Assembly: GCF_958450345.1 (NCBI RefSeq)
Contig: NC_088780.1
Coordinates: forward strand, 152,440,726 to 152,504,725
Source of the DNA: Calliphora vicina
Taxonomy: Eukaryota > Arthropoda > Insecta > Diptera > Calliphoridae
Direction of reading: 5' to 3'
DNA: 64,000 nt
This document shows positions 20,935 to 31,874 of this stretch, piece by piece; the first letter of the stretch is position 1; every line of letters begins with the position of its first letter. The translations under genes and the position numbers were made by a program. The notes below the pieces were generated by a model that was given only the letters and a program-made list of their open reading frames with translations, was not told the DNA's origin and did no database searches.

Positions 20935-21055
20935 TTCAAATAAAAAACTGGTTTTTATTGCATGTTTTTTTAATTTTTAGTGCATATTTTCTCACTTTAT
21001 AGTGCATATTATAAGTGCATATTTTGAATTTTTAGTGCATGCAAATCCTTGCCTG
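20935..21055 (+). repeat. GCATATTTT-rich repeat, right part
   Basis: GTGCATATTTTCTC, GTGCATATTATAAGTGCATA and TTTTAGTGCATGCAAATC. Taken with 20265-20389 it looks like one AT-rich element split by later insertions. Confidence 0.42.
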
Positions 21056-21179
21056 GTGATCACAGAATCAGCTTAATTTGGCTAAAATCGCTGTATTTAC
21101 AAAGTTATTAACGAGTTAAGATATTTCTGTAACAATAGCGCTCGTTCACTCAAAGCGCTCGTTCGCTATAGAAAAACAG

Positions 21180-21778
21180 CACATTAGTTATACAACATTT
21201 ATTTTGATATATATCACACTCGCATCCCACTCAGCAACAAAATAATATCTTAAAGGAAATGAACTAAGCTTTCTTTTGAGCAAAAAAAGGCCCATTTTGA
21301 AAAAAGTTAGACCAAAAATCTCTTAAAGGAAAAGATTTAAACTTTCTCTTCAGCAAAAAAAATTAAATGATGATTTTGCAAAAAAGTCAAAAATTTTATG
21401 TTTTGAGTTAAAAACATTTATTTTTTTATTTTATATCCAACCAGCATCCCACTAAGCGACCAAAAAGGTTTTAACACAAACAGATTTCTTGAGAAAAAGG
21501 GACCATTTTGAAAGAAAAAAAAAAAGATTTTGATTTTGGAAAAAAATTTCAAACAATTTTAATTTTGTCTGCTAAGAACAATAGATAATAAGTTACATGG
21601 ATGAGAAAAAACATCCGCTTGGCCAAAATGTCAAATTTAAAACCCCTCTAAATCAGAGAGTTTTCAACCGATCGTGTTGAAAAATTGTGTCTAAGTTACC
21701 ATCTAATAGAACTAACCTAGATGCACATTTCATCCCGATCGGAAGACATCGTTTTCAAAATTTAGTTCACTTAACATT
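21180..21778 (-). mobile_element. TIR element C, copy 2, one end truncated
   Basis: Reverse orientation. Internal repeats GCATCCCACT.AGC, AAAGGAAA...AAGCTTTCTTTTGAG and CCATTTTGAAA lead to the right end ATCCCGATCGGAAGACATCG and AGTTCACTTAACATTA, the degraded inverted terminus. The other terminus is missing. Confidence 0.62.
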
Positions 21779-21789
21779 ACTGAATAACT

Positions 21790-23280
21790 TCTAAGTAATG
21801 TAGACAATGTATAGTGGTGAAAATACAGTATGTTAAATAATAATGGCTGTCATTAAAATGTTTTTGCAGGATTTCATGAAAGAAATTCGATTTTTAATTA
21901 TTTTCATCTATTGTTTAAGGTCAAGTTTCAAAAAATTTGACAAATTATTACTAAAGTTTGAAACTACCCCAACATTTCTTTACGTGCTATTACTTAGAAT
22001 AAACAAAATTACAAATATTATTGTAATTGTTTTGTTTCTTGTTTGTTGGTAGGAAACAAATTTATATGGAAGAAATAATTACACAAAATTGGAAAACAAA
22101 ACTTTAAGAAACATTACTTCCGATACGTAAAACCACACAAGTATTTAAATTTGTTTATGGCTTTTAACCATCGGTATCAACATCATGCATGAGTGGAGAA
22201 AACTGATGGGACTGAATGAAGATTATATTAAGAATATTACAGGAGATTAAAGGAAAATAATAATAAGAGTAAAAATGTAGATCGAATGGTATAGAATTTA
22301 TAAAGTTTAGGAGTTAAATAAATTGTAAGACTTGCAAAATTATACACATATTTCTGTTCAAAATTTATTTATTATGAATTTATCTCTTTTTTTATTTGAT
22401 TTTTTCACACATTTAGGTCATTTGAAAAAAATACATTATGATTTCTCTTCTCTGAGTGCATATAAAAAGCATAAAAAAACACATCATCCTTATCCAATTT
22501 ATACAAAAACGATTTTATTCATTTCTTCTATTTGTTACTGTTGCTATATTATTTTTTATAAATTATGTTTTTACATTAAAATAATTGTTTTTAAACTTTA
22601 CCAATGATTATTCCCTCTTCGTATGCATAATAGTGATTTTATTTTATTTTTTGCTTCGTTTTTTTGTTATATTTAAGTCCCACTGCATTTATTACTGTAA
22701 TCAAAACAACAAACTTTTTTAATGGCCTTAAATGTTCAAATGATGAAATAAAGTTGTAATTTTTTTTAACCAATACTTCCAATTTTTTCATATACAATAT
22801 ATACTCGTATTATGGTTTTTGTTTGCACAAATCCAATAATAAAACATAATGGGGGCAAAAAAAAGAAGCCAGAAATTGTTAAAAAAAAAAAAATTAAATG
22901 AAACAAAATAAATTCGAGTGTATAGTAATCGAACGCACACACAAAGCCATCAATTTTTGATTAATGACTTTTTAAATTTTTAGCCGTTAAAAAGAGCCGC
23001 TCACTCTACCCACATGAACAGTGAAAATAAAAAAAAGAACAATACAAGGTTGCCACTGTCATAGTTGGAAGGGGAAGGTTGTTGCAAGTCGAGAACGAAA
23101 TATTTTTATTTATGACAATCATTTATCACAACAGGCACAAGCTAAACGTTTAGCCATTATCCTTTTTTTCGACAAAAGCAAAAATATGTGTTCATTGTGG
23201 TAAGAAATAAGGTGTATTCGTTATTCACATTTTAATTACACTCGGGAAGAAATGTTAGTTTCATGAAATCAAATTTATGG
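21790..23280. other. No feature recognised
   Basis: AT-rich; several short frames (for example at 22332-22607) are low-complexity and hydrophobic with no family resemblance. Poly-A runs at 22856-22900. Confidence 0.45.
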
Positions 23281-23286
23281 AGAACT

Positions 23287-23398
23287 CTAAAGGTAGGGTC
23301 ACACATGCCAAATATTTGCTCAAAAAAGCGTAACCACTTTTTTCAGTACAAATTTGTTTGACGTGTTTACTCTTACAAGTGTTTTGTAAGATCAAACA
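23287..23398 (-). mobile_element. TIR element D, one end only
   Basis: GGTAGGGTCACACATGCCAA, AAATATTTGCTCAAAAAAGC, CAAATTTGTTTGACGTG and TCTTACAAGTGTTTTGTAAG match the minus strand of 4250-4362. The other half is absent and a short palindrome takes its place. Confidence 0.6.
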
Positions 23399-23453
23399 GC
23401 AGATCTTACAAAACTGCCTTTAGGCAGAATTGTAAGATCTGCCTTTAGGCAGA
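23399..23453. repeat. Short palindromes with CTGCCTTTAGGCAG
   Basis: Arms 23399-23418 and 23423-23442 are reverse complements with two mismatches around a TTTA loop (GCAGATCTTACAAAACTGCC). The inner palindrome CTGCCTTTAGGCAG occurs twice, at 23414 and 23440. Confidence 0.7.
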
Positions 23454-23464
23454 AAAATAACAAC

Positions 23465-23815
23465 AAGTAGGAAATGTTGAATTATTTTGCCGGAAATTTT
23501 GTTTTACTTCTTCAATTTGAAAAACAATGTATCGCTGAAACACACCAAGAATTATAGACATTACTCCATGAAGATTGCTGTAAAAAATAACAAGTTTGCA
23601 AAATCATTAGAAGCTACTCAAGCAGTAATTCCAAAATGTTTGCGAGCAGCAGGATTCATCTAAAAGCAGGAAATTTGGGCATCATACGAATTTGAGCCAA
23701 TAGACCTTGAAAAAAATCATATTTTACGATAAGGTAATTCTCTGTATTTGGTGGAAGAGAAAATTTATTATAAGCTGTTGTAATCTGATCAGACCATCAC
23801 AGGGAACTTGTGCCG
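23465..23815 (+). pseudogene. mariner transposase relic 3, left part
   Basis: GAATTATTTTGCCGG and CTTCTTCAATTTGAAAA represent the start of the mariner protein. Then come AACAAGTTTGCAAAATCATT, AGAAGCTACTCAAGCAGTAA and GCGAGCAGCAGGATTCAT. The last mariner part reads VILCIW with a glutamate-poor YKLL.S remnant and an ITG.L-type ending. Cut by a LINE fragment at about 23816. Confidence 0.68.
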
Positions 23816-24737
23816 GCGTATTTCCTGTATGTTGTTCCACTCATTCCAAAGTTATGTGGTCTAAATGGGGTCGTGCGAATAGGGTCGCTTTCAACGCTCG
23901 CAAAACTTTTTGTCGCATGTTGACACAAAAACGAACGGCAGACTATATTGCTTCATCTGTTGTTGTTGTAGCAGCAGTGATTGCTGAGTTGACAGCCCTT
24001 GGCCGATTGAACTCATTCCGGTGCATTGCTTCATCTGTATTTATGGGTGGTGTAAATATTCTGGAATCACACGCTCTTGATGTTCTGGGCATGAAAATAC
24101 AATGTGATGTCCGCTGGTGTAAACACATTTTAAAAGTGTCGAAGGAAGAATTGTCTCGGTTTTTTGAAACGTTTTAGGAATTACTTTACTCCATCTGTTT
24201 ACACCACCTATATCCGACCGAAAATTTAATACAACTCCCATTTATGGGCCGGTACTTCAAAGTCTATTTTGGCGCTTCTCGACCGCGTATAGAAGAGGGC
24301 GAATGTGATTATTGGTGACAGTAGGGCTCCAGCTCTATTGATTCACTAGAGCAGCGTCGCAATGTGGGATGAATTTCACTGGTCTATTGGTGTGTCAATG
24401 GAATGTGTTCTGATGAAATTAGGGAACTTGTTCCTCATACCCGCAGATTTCTACGTCATACACGTTTTTCATCAAGAACACATCCCTTTGTGGTCAATTG
24501 GCCAGTGGACCGCGAAACACACTATATGCACAATTCGTTCTTTAGCCGTACTATAAGTATGTGGAAACTTCCCGCTTAAGTGTTTCTTGTTCTTTTCAAT
24601 GTAGGAAAGTTCAAATAAAATGTTCACAAACACTACACCCTCTTTCTTCCTTCCCATAACCAATTATCCTAGTTCCAACACATTGCTTTGCAGGTATAGG
24701 AGTCAACCCTGAGTGGTGGTACACGAAGGAAAAAAAA
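23816..24737 (+). mobile_element. Jockey/CR1-like LINE, 5'-truncated 3' fragment
   Basis: Encodes, with frameshifts, the C-terminal part of a non-LTR ORF2: FNARKTFCRML, LDVLGMKIQCDVRW and ILKVSKEELSRF (23890-24170), then in other frames LLIGDSRAPALLIH-like sequence, RRNVG, RELVPHTRRFLRHTRFSSRT, HPFVVNWPVDR, SFFSRTISMW (24290-24575), and FNVGKFK. The final block is the conserved tail 'LP.....F..F.ARLWNSLP..VFP' of such elements. A run of nine As at 24731-24739 may be the poly-A tail. It lies inside a mariner relic. At the insertion roughly 60 bp of mariner (the region encoding YRTQLIRLKRALAEKRPE) is missing. Confidence 0.65.
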
Positions 24738-25062
24738 ATGAGGCAAGGCATGAAACCGTAATATTCCATTATGACAACGCCAGGCCACATGTTTCAATAC
24801 CTGTTAAAAACTACTTAGAATGAAGTGGTTGAGAAGTTCTGCCTCACCCGCTTTATAGTCCAGACCTTACCCCGTCTGCCTTTTATTTATTTTAATCAAC
24901 GCAGAACGCTCTCTCTGGGATATGCTTTACTTTGGAACATAGTATCCGATTCGTGCTTGGCCTCAAAAGATGAGCAGGTTTTTTGGCTTGGAATCCATAT
25001 GTTGCTAGAAAGATGGGAAAAGGTTTTAGCTAACAATGACCAATTCTGTTTTTCAAAATTTG
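24738..25062 (+). pseudogene. mariner transposase relic 3, right part
   Basis: Resumes with RHETVIFHYDNARPHVSIPV (24745-24805), KNYLE, then EVLPHPLYSPDLTPSAFYLF in broken frames (24835-24900). The SPDLAPSDYHLF motif has lost the catalytic aspartate (SAF). SLGYALLWN and VSDSCLASKDEQ lead to GIHMLLERWEKVLANNDQF. Inactive. Confidence 0.7.
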
Positions 25063-25094
25063 AAAAAAATCCCGGGTTTTTATTTCATCAATAA

Positions 25095-26135
25095 AAATTT
25101 GTTTAGATTACAGCCACGCTCGAAGGTTGTCGCCTTTCGGATGTATCCAAAAATGGCTTCAGTCAGTAAAGATTTCGTCCTTTGGCCGCTTGCAAAGGTT
25201 TTCACCTCTGAAGTGTATTAAAAACCAGCTTCACTCAGTAATGATTTATTGCATTTCCGGGTGAAAAGGGTTTCTAAAGTATTTCAGAAAACATCTGCAG
25301 TAAATGAAATCTTAACTATGCGAAGCCGGTTTAAGATACATCCCAGAGGTGAAAAAATTTGTGCCTCACAGAGGGATTTTTGTGTCAAAAATCCTATTTT
25401 TCGACCACTCAATTTCAAAAATCAAATGATGCAGTTTTGTAAAGAAATGTTTAAAGATGAAATGTGCATTTATAGTTTTTAGAAAAATTGTATTTTGTTT
25501 TTAAAAAAATTAAATAAAGTCCATACAAGGGTGTTAAGCATAAATTTACTTATATTTTCACGCAAGTCATATATGTATAATTTTCCTGATAATACATTTT
25601 ACCATTAACATATTTGAAAAATATAGCAATTCTCCATAAATACAAACAAAAATTGTGGGGATATCATAAACCGTTAAGAAGATATAAGCCTCTAAAAATT
25701 ATTTGATTTTTGATTTTTCATGGAAAAAACAATAATGTAGCCCCACTTTCCCCCAATGTAAGGTTCTCGGAAGTTTTCGGAACAGGATGAAAACTTAACA
25801 TTTTTTGTCGAATAATAAACGAAATATCAGAAAAATTGTTATCTATTATTGGGTTTCGTGGGCGGTGGGCGTGACCGATTTCATTGAAACTCGGCTTGCC
25901 TTCTTTTTTTGTTTCAAAAAATGTATGTACCAAATTTCTAGACTTTTGCTTGTATATAAATAAATTTATGCGAAAAAATCGATTTGGATTGTGGACGTGG
26001 ACGATTTTTATAAAATTAATTTTTTTCTTAATTTAGTCCAAATAATTCTCGATGCCTAATTTCAAGGCTCTATGATCACTTCTTATAATTTTTGCAGAAA
26101 AATGTATGGAGCCATCAATCCCTCTGTGCGTCTGG
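25095..26135. other. No known feature; internal similar phrases
   Basis: 25140-25290 has two similar phrases (TTCAGTCAGTAAAGATTTCG and TTCACTCAGTAATGATTTAT) about 80 bp apart. The rest is AT-rich. The open frames of 60-77 codons are not recognisable. Confidence 0.4.
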
Positions 26136-26139
26136 CAGT

Positions 26140-26600
26140 AGGCTGACAATGCAAGAACTCTATACAGAGTGATAAAACCTTTGCCGTTTTTGGAAGCTTC
26201 AGAATTGGGATTTATTTCACTTAAGAAAACCCCACAAGAAGAATGTCACATCACCTACACGTGAGATGAGCATGCTCTCAAATCGCTTGTGTAGATTGTC
26301 TAGTGCGGCATGAGCTGTGTGGCTTATAGCGCCGTTCTCTTAAAACCTCAAAGCAGAAAAAGTTATTAATCATCGACATTGAATTTGTTGTCCTGACCAA
26401 AGTCGTCCTCAAAGAACCGATGACGCCGCCAGCAGAAAATCCACACCAAACAGTGGCTTTTTCTGGATGAATCGTATGCTCTTGGATCTCATGTTTATTG
26501 GTAGCGTCCCAAATTCGAAACGTTTGTTTGATTCAGCCAGAAATGGGAGAGGCGAGCGGAACGTTGCCCAAATAGTACACCTAGTTTGATAAAATAATTT
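26140..26600 (-). pseudogene. Decayed DDE transposase (same type as 600-1015)
   Basis: On the minus strand, 26600-26380 reads AHFWL-type sequence, NKHEIQEHTIHPEKATVWCG, FSAGGVIGSFEDDFGQ, with one frameshift. The pattern 'HPEKVTVWCG...GGIIGPYFFE.D.G' belongs to insect Tc1/mariner-superfamily transposases. Further down, YRSMINNFF, then CRTRQSTQAI and EHAHLTCR (26330-26260) correspond to 'DGA.CHTA..' after the second aspartate. Stops and frameshifts throughout. Confidence 0.6.
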
Positions 26601-26604
26601 TATC

Positions 26605-27785
26605 ATTACTACGATATGTCTGTCCCCAGTGATATGTCAAGACAAACAGAATAAATGATTGCCAATTCAACAAACCTAGCTTCAAAAATATTGTCGCTAT
26701 AAACTGACATAGTTCGGAAGTCCTTACTGAAAGACCATTCAAAATCTACGCAAATTTGCCAACAGATTTTGGTAATACTGTCTTATGCCAGTAAAACCCT
26801 TTTTTCTGTTGTAAAAAGTTAAAACCTCCACAGAGCTCCACCTTCAGAAAACAACTAAAAATTAGAACAAGTTTTACTCTTAAGCGGCTTCGCCTAGTCG
26901 CCCATAGCGGCCTACCGCTGAAAATAAAATTAGATCTAACCAGTTGAGGTCGGGATGTAGCAACAGGATTAGTACCAATTGGTCCCGCATAGAATGCACG
27001 CTCCCAACCGACTTCATTTCCTAGTAAAAGTAGCACAATTAATTGGCCTTGACTTCAGTCTTGAAATATTAAACAAAAAAAATATTATAATATTTTGTTT
27101 AAAATATGATAATTGAGAGTATATGAAAGAATCTGAAATTAAGTTTCGATAAATTTAAGTTAAAATACAATTAAAATGTTACTAATACTTTAGCGTTGAG
27201 TGTATAATTAAGTCTGATAATGTTATAAACTTTCTTCCAACATCCCATAAAGGTTGATTTTTCAATGTTTCTTGATGATGTTGTTGTTGTTTTTGTTATA
27301 AGTATTTTATAAATTTCTCCTTTTCCACATTAAAACATCCTTTAAGAGCTTAATTCGACCATATGTTTTGTTTTGCTGGGGATTATACAGAAATTCTTTT
27401 TAAGTATTGTTTGTTGTAGTTCTTTTTTTATTTGTTTTCTTGTTTTTACAGCTTTACTGGCCGTTCAGTTACAGTTACATTGGTTCAGATTGGCTATATT
27501 TAACGTTTAAAACCCATTGAGTTTCACTTTCAGTTTTGCTGACATTGTTTATGTTGCCAATTTCAACAATATCGACACGGTTTTACTATTGTAACGTATA
27601 TACATTCGTACATTTACTTATACTTCATTGTACTACACCCATCAAAATGATGAAATCTACGAATTTTTCCTGTCAAAATATTTTTGTTGTGTGTGCAGGA
27701 GTGTTTAAGTAAGGACATGTTTTTATATGTGTGTGTTTGATTGGAATTGTTCAGTTGATGTGTTTCCATGACCCAGCTGTTAAGC
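26605..27785. other. No known feature; locally GC-richer block 26880-27010
   Basis: 26880-27010 (AGCGGCTTCGCCTAGTCGCC, ATAGCGGCCTACCGCTG, GGTCCCGCATAGAATGCACG) stands out from the AT-rich surroundings. A 96-codon minus-strand frame covers it but matches no family recognised here. The rest is AT-rich. Confidence 0.4.
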
Positions 27786-27789
27786 AAGT

Positions 27790-28545
27790 TGTCAATGTAT
27801 CCCTTATAGACAGTAATTTTCACTAATGCCTGATCAACTCCAAATTATATATTTTGGATTATTTGGCACGTAAGTGGCCTTTTTCAGGACAGAGAAAAGC
27901 CAATTGGTTACTTTATACATCCCAGGTAATCTAGCGTAAAGACAATTGCCACTTAATCCAAGTAATCTAGAGTGTAGTCACTTTAAACGTTTATTTTGTA
28001 CTGCACTTTTTTTATGAGTAATTCGTATAAACTGGTTTTAAACAAATTGTGTTGATATAATTTCCATACAGTTTATTTTCTATTTGCTTAAGCCCTCCCA
28101 TGTAACCAAGCGTGAAGTCAATTGTCACTTTTGTGTCTCTAAGTAACTTAAAGTGTAGTCACTGTAGTCAAAGTAGTTATTTTACCCACCAGAATTAATC
28201 TATTGGAGAGTTTTCAGAGGAAGTTTTGTTTACAAGCAATCCTTTATTAGACTGTCTATGAGATGACTTTTTAACTAACTATTTGAGGAAAATTAGCACC
28301 CGAACATGTTGAAATAACTAGTTATCAAGATGATCAAGTAACCAGTTAGGTTGCTAGTAAGGCAACTGACTTTACGTAACCGGTATGTGAATCCAATGCG
28401 TTGACTACTATGGAACAGCTATCAGACAGTCTCCTTGTAATCCAAAAGGGTTAATGCAAGTCTTCAGATAACTAGTTGTCACCCTAAATAATGTGTAAAA
28501 TCACTAGGTCGGGAAAGTCTCCGAGAACTGCTGGGGATGTTGTAG
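27790..28545 (+). repeat. Dispersed repeat E, copy 2 (uninterrupted)
   Basis: Contains both halves seen at 17745-18028 and 18757-19032, without the HINE-A. It also has a second, diverged copy of the AATTGNCACTT...GTAGTCACT phrase (about 28085-28170). Motifs: CATCCCAGGTAATCTAGCG, TAACTAGTTATCAAGATGAT, GTAACCAGTTAGGTTGCTAG, CACCCTAAATAATG. No ORF. Confidence 0.65.
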
Positions 28546-28811
28546 GTACTTATGTGAATGAATGAATATGTGTGTATATATGTTGGCCAGTAAACGTTGG
28601 CATATGTCAATCAAAACACAAGACATAATCTACGTTTGACATGTGAGAGAGAGAGAGTGAGTGAATTTCTCTCATAAGAAAAATGAACAGTTTGATTTTT
28701 TCTGAGTTCATTTTTTGTTTGTGTTTTATCACGATTGATGAAGACAGTGGGACATCGAAAATTCTTTTTAATTCAATATTGTATTCTTTAAAAGTTAGTA
28801 CGAATATGCGA

Positions 28812-28870
28812 GAGCCGTAGCTTAATTGGTTAGCATGCTTGATCATTCCACATGGTATGTCAATCAATGG
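28812..28870 (+). other. tRNA-like 5' half (possible SINE head or tRNA pseudogene)
   Basis: AGCCGTAGCTTAATTGGTTA followed by GCATGCTTGATCATTCCA resembles the acceptor and D-arm of a tRNA. The A-box-like TAGCTTAATTGG differs from TRGCNNAGTNGG at one position. No good B box (GGTTCRANNCC) or matching 3' acceptor strand follows. Around it, 28735-28760 and 28915-28930 (ACGAAACGTCGGA) resemble Penelope-type ends. Confidence 0.3.
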
Positions 28871-28929
28871 TTTTTAATTTTGAGTTTTATTATTTAAAAA
28901 GTAAACATAACATCTACGAAACGTCGGAA

Positions 28930-30170
28930 AAACTGAATTTTTATTTAAATTCCATCAGTTTCTGATTGCGAAAAAGTTTCAAAATGAAGACTTTACTTTC
29001 ATGCATATCAAATGTTCAGAAAATCTGGTTATAGAATACATTATCTTGTCTTCTCTCCCACTGTCCTCTCTGTCCCACTTCATGCAAGACCATTACTTAT
29101 AATTCAACTACTTAAACCTGTGTATTCCCCAAATGATGACCTTCCGTAATGACCAGTCCAAAAATAACAAAAAAAAACATTCACATTTAAAAAGAAACCT
29201 CCAAAATACAATGTGAAATGAAAAGGAAAGGAAAAGAAAAACTTTCATACAATAACAATAAGAATAATTTTAAAGTTGTAATCGTATTGTCATAGTTTTA
29301 TTATTTATTTTATTCATTCATTCAGTCTTTCATTTATTCGCCTGTGTGTTGTTCTATCGTTCGTTCATTTATTTTCATCTGGTCAATGGGGGAAAAATGA
29401 AAATATCGACAACAAAACCAGCAAAAATTTATATTGATCTGATATTCATGTCATTTTTGTACATCTGTAGTCTTTTTGAATGATGACTTCTGATGTGGTG
29501 GCCGTCCAAGCGTTGGTTGGGTAATACCCATTACTTTCTTTTTTTTTCATTTTTTATTAATCAAAATTTATTGTGAACTAATGGACACTGAGAGAAATAC
29601 AATCAATAGGTATTAATTTATCGCACTGGTACCTCTAAAGAGAGTCAACTCAAAATTTTTAAATTTTCACTTTTTGCAAGAAATCGATGTAAAGATCATT
29701 TTCTCTACTCTTTTTGCCAAAAAATACATTTTTACGAATACAATTTTTAATTTCCTCTACTGAAAATATTTAAATTTTTAGTTGACTGTCTTTAGAGAAT
29801 ATTTGTTTTTGAAACAACTGATCAATATATGGAATTTTGAACTTGTCTACAACTGGAAAGTGATTTAAATAATCGATTTTTTGAAAGAAACCTGTAAAGA
29901 TGCCATATTTTCTTCAAAGTAAATACCTAAACTTTATAGCAGTTTATACCGTAAAGTTTTTGAAAATTCTGTTCCACTTTTGACCTTATGACCAGAACAT
30001 TGCGCAAAAAATTAATCGATAACGATATCGAGAAGCCTCTATAAGATAATAACTTAATTTAATTGTGCACAATTATGAGCATGTGGCTTAAAAACAGGTG
30101 ACTGTAGGAGTTTAAGAGTATGTTTAATTGAAAAAAAACTTCAAAGCTAAATGATCCCTGTTTCCCATAT
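28930..30170. other. No feature recognised
   Basis: AT-rich unique-looking sequence without recognisable genes or families. Confidence 0.45.
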
Positions 30171-30174
30171 ATAT

Positions 30175-30628
30175 CGCTGACCGAAAACGAGATCCTTAAG
30201 TAGTTATTAGAGACGAGAGCTCATAAACGGAAACGGAAGATATGAGAGGCAGCTCATAAACGGAATATTCAGCAAGAGTGAAAAAACTTACCGCCTGATT
30301 GGAAATGCACTAAAAGGTGCAAAAATTGCCATTAACTACTTTTAAAACTCTTTTTACCATTTTGAATATGTTTCATAAATATTGGTGGACAATGACAAAC
30401 TTACAATTGTACCACAAAACACTAGGATCGCCAGGTGGCCGAAATTCGACCACTTTTAAAATGCTTTTTACCACTTTTCTGGAAATAATTTTTGAAAAAA
30501 TTGTGCATATCTAGATATAAGAACTTTTTAAACCATATGTGTTTCATCAATATTGGTGAACAATAACATACGTAAAAGTGTACCACAAAAAAACGTGTGG
30601 CCTATATACATAAATGTATATAAGTATT
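30175..30628 (+). repeat. Region with a 70-bp direct duplication before the hairpin array
   Basis: ACTTTTTACCATTTTGAATATG-like sequence with TTTCATAAATATTGGTGGAC and TGTACCACAAAACAC (30345-30425) is repeated at 30520-30600 as TTTCATCAATATTGGTGAAC and TGTACCACAAAAAAAC. The two lie about 180 bp apart. GAGCTCATAAACGGAA is also duplicated nearby (30218 and 30249). It lies directly before the second hairpin array. Confidence 0.55.
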
Positions 30629-30629
30629 T

Positions 30630-31420
30630 CTACTACTTTTTAAAAAATCTAGTATTTCTACTACTTTATTAAGTAGGTAGTATTTCTACAAGTTTTTAAA
30701 AATAGTAGTTTTTCTACTACTTTTTTCTTTTTTCAAATAGTAGTATTTCTACTACTTATTAAAAAAAAGAGTAGTATTTCTACTACTTTTTTAAAAACGT
30801 AGAATTTCTACAACTTTTTAAAAATAGTAGTATTTCTACTACTTTTTAAAAATGGTAGTATTTCTACTACTCTTTTCTTTTTTCAAATAGTAGTCTTTCT
30901 ACTACTTATTAAAAAATACTAGTATTTCTACTACTTTTTTAAAAACGTAGAATTTCTACAACTTTTTAAAAATAGTAGTATTTCTACTACATTTTCAAAA
31001 ATGTACTTTTACTACTACTTTTTAAAAAAGTAGTATTTATATTACACACTTTAAAAAAGTATTATTTCTACTACATACTTTAAAAAAAGTATTATTTCTA
31101 CTACATACTTTTAAAAAAGTAGTATTTCTACTACTTTTTTTAAAAAAGTAGTACTTCTACTACTTTTTTTAAAAAAAGTAGCAATTCTACTACTTTTTTA
31201 AAAAAGTAGTATTTCTACTAGATTTTAAAGAATGTAGTATTTCTACTCCTTTTCTAAAACAGTAGTATTTTTACTACTTTTTTAAATAGGTAGTATTTCT
31301 ACTACTTTTTTCTTTTATAAAATAGTAGTACTTATTAAAAAGTGTATTTCTACTACTTTTTTAAAAACGTAGTAATTATACTACTTTTTAAAAATAGTAA
31401 TATTTCTATTACCTTTTTAA
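30630..31420. repeat. Tandem array of hairpin units, second locus
   Basis: About 27 units of 27-30 bp: GTAGTATTTCTACTAC with flanking T- and A-runs, the same unit as 2195-3900. A longer variant with TTTTTTCTTTTTTCAAATAG occurs three times (30718, 30868, 31310), so higher-order units exist within the array. Confidence 0.85.
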
Positions 31421-31605
31421 AAAAAAATTTAAGCAGAACAACAATTTCATTTTGGAAAAAAAATCAGATTATGTTGGATTTTAGGTGCTAGTTTTATTAG
31501 TTCTAGAGATTCCGATTTTAACTGTTTTTACACATTTTTATCCCCATAAAATTCGAATTGCCAAAAATCCCTTCTAGTGAATTTACACATTGGGTACCTA
31601 CATGC
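31421..31605 (+). repeat. Unique tail of the hairpin-array element, second copy
   Basis: CAGATTATGTTGGATTTTAG, GTGCTAGTTTTATTAGTTCT and TTCGAATTGCCAAAAATCCC match 3945-4045 in the same position relative to the array. Confidence 0.7.
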
Positions 31606-31874
31606 AAAATTTCAAGACATAAAAATTTTCAGAAGTTCAAAATTGTGAAAAAATTTGTTATGGGAAAATTCGAGAATGGACCGAATGAACTGAACGCAGT
31701 GTTTTAGGTGTCAAAACCATGATTGCATCATTGTGTAGCCTCTGATATACCACAGAATGAATACAGTCGAGTAGATATTTTCGGCTCTCCAAATGCATTT
31801 ATAACCTCTTAAATTCATTTATAACCTCTTAACCCAGCCATCAATAACAAAATATTCACTCACTTTCAATGCGA

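Noticed and set aside
23943..24241. Minus-strand ORFs over the LINE fragment
   Set aside because: They are shadows of the plus-strand LINE reading frame, which has recognisable RT-type motifs.
28607..28867. 86-codon minus-strand ORF
   Set aside because: No family resemblance, and it runs through a GA-repeat tract and the tRNA-like segment.
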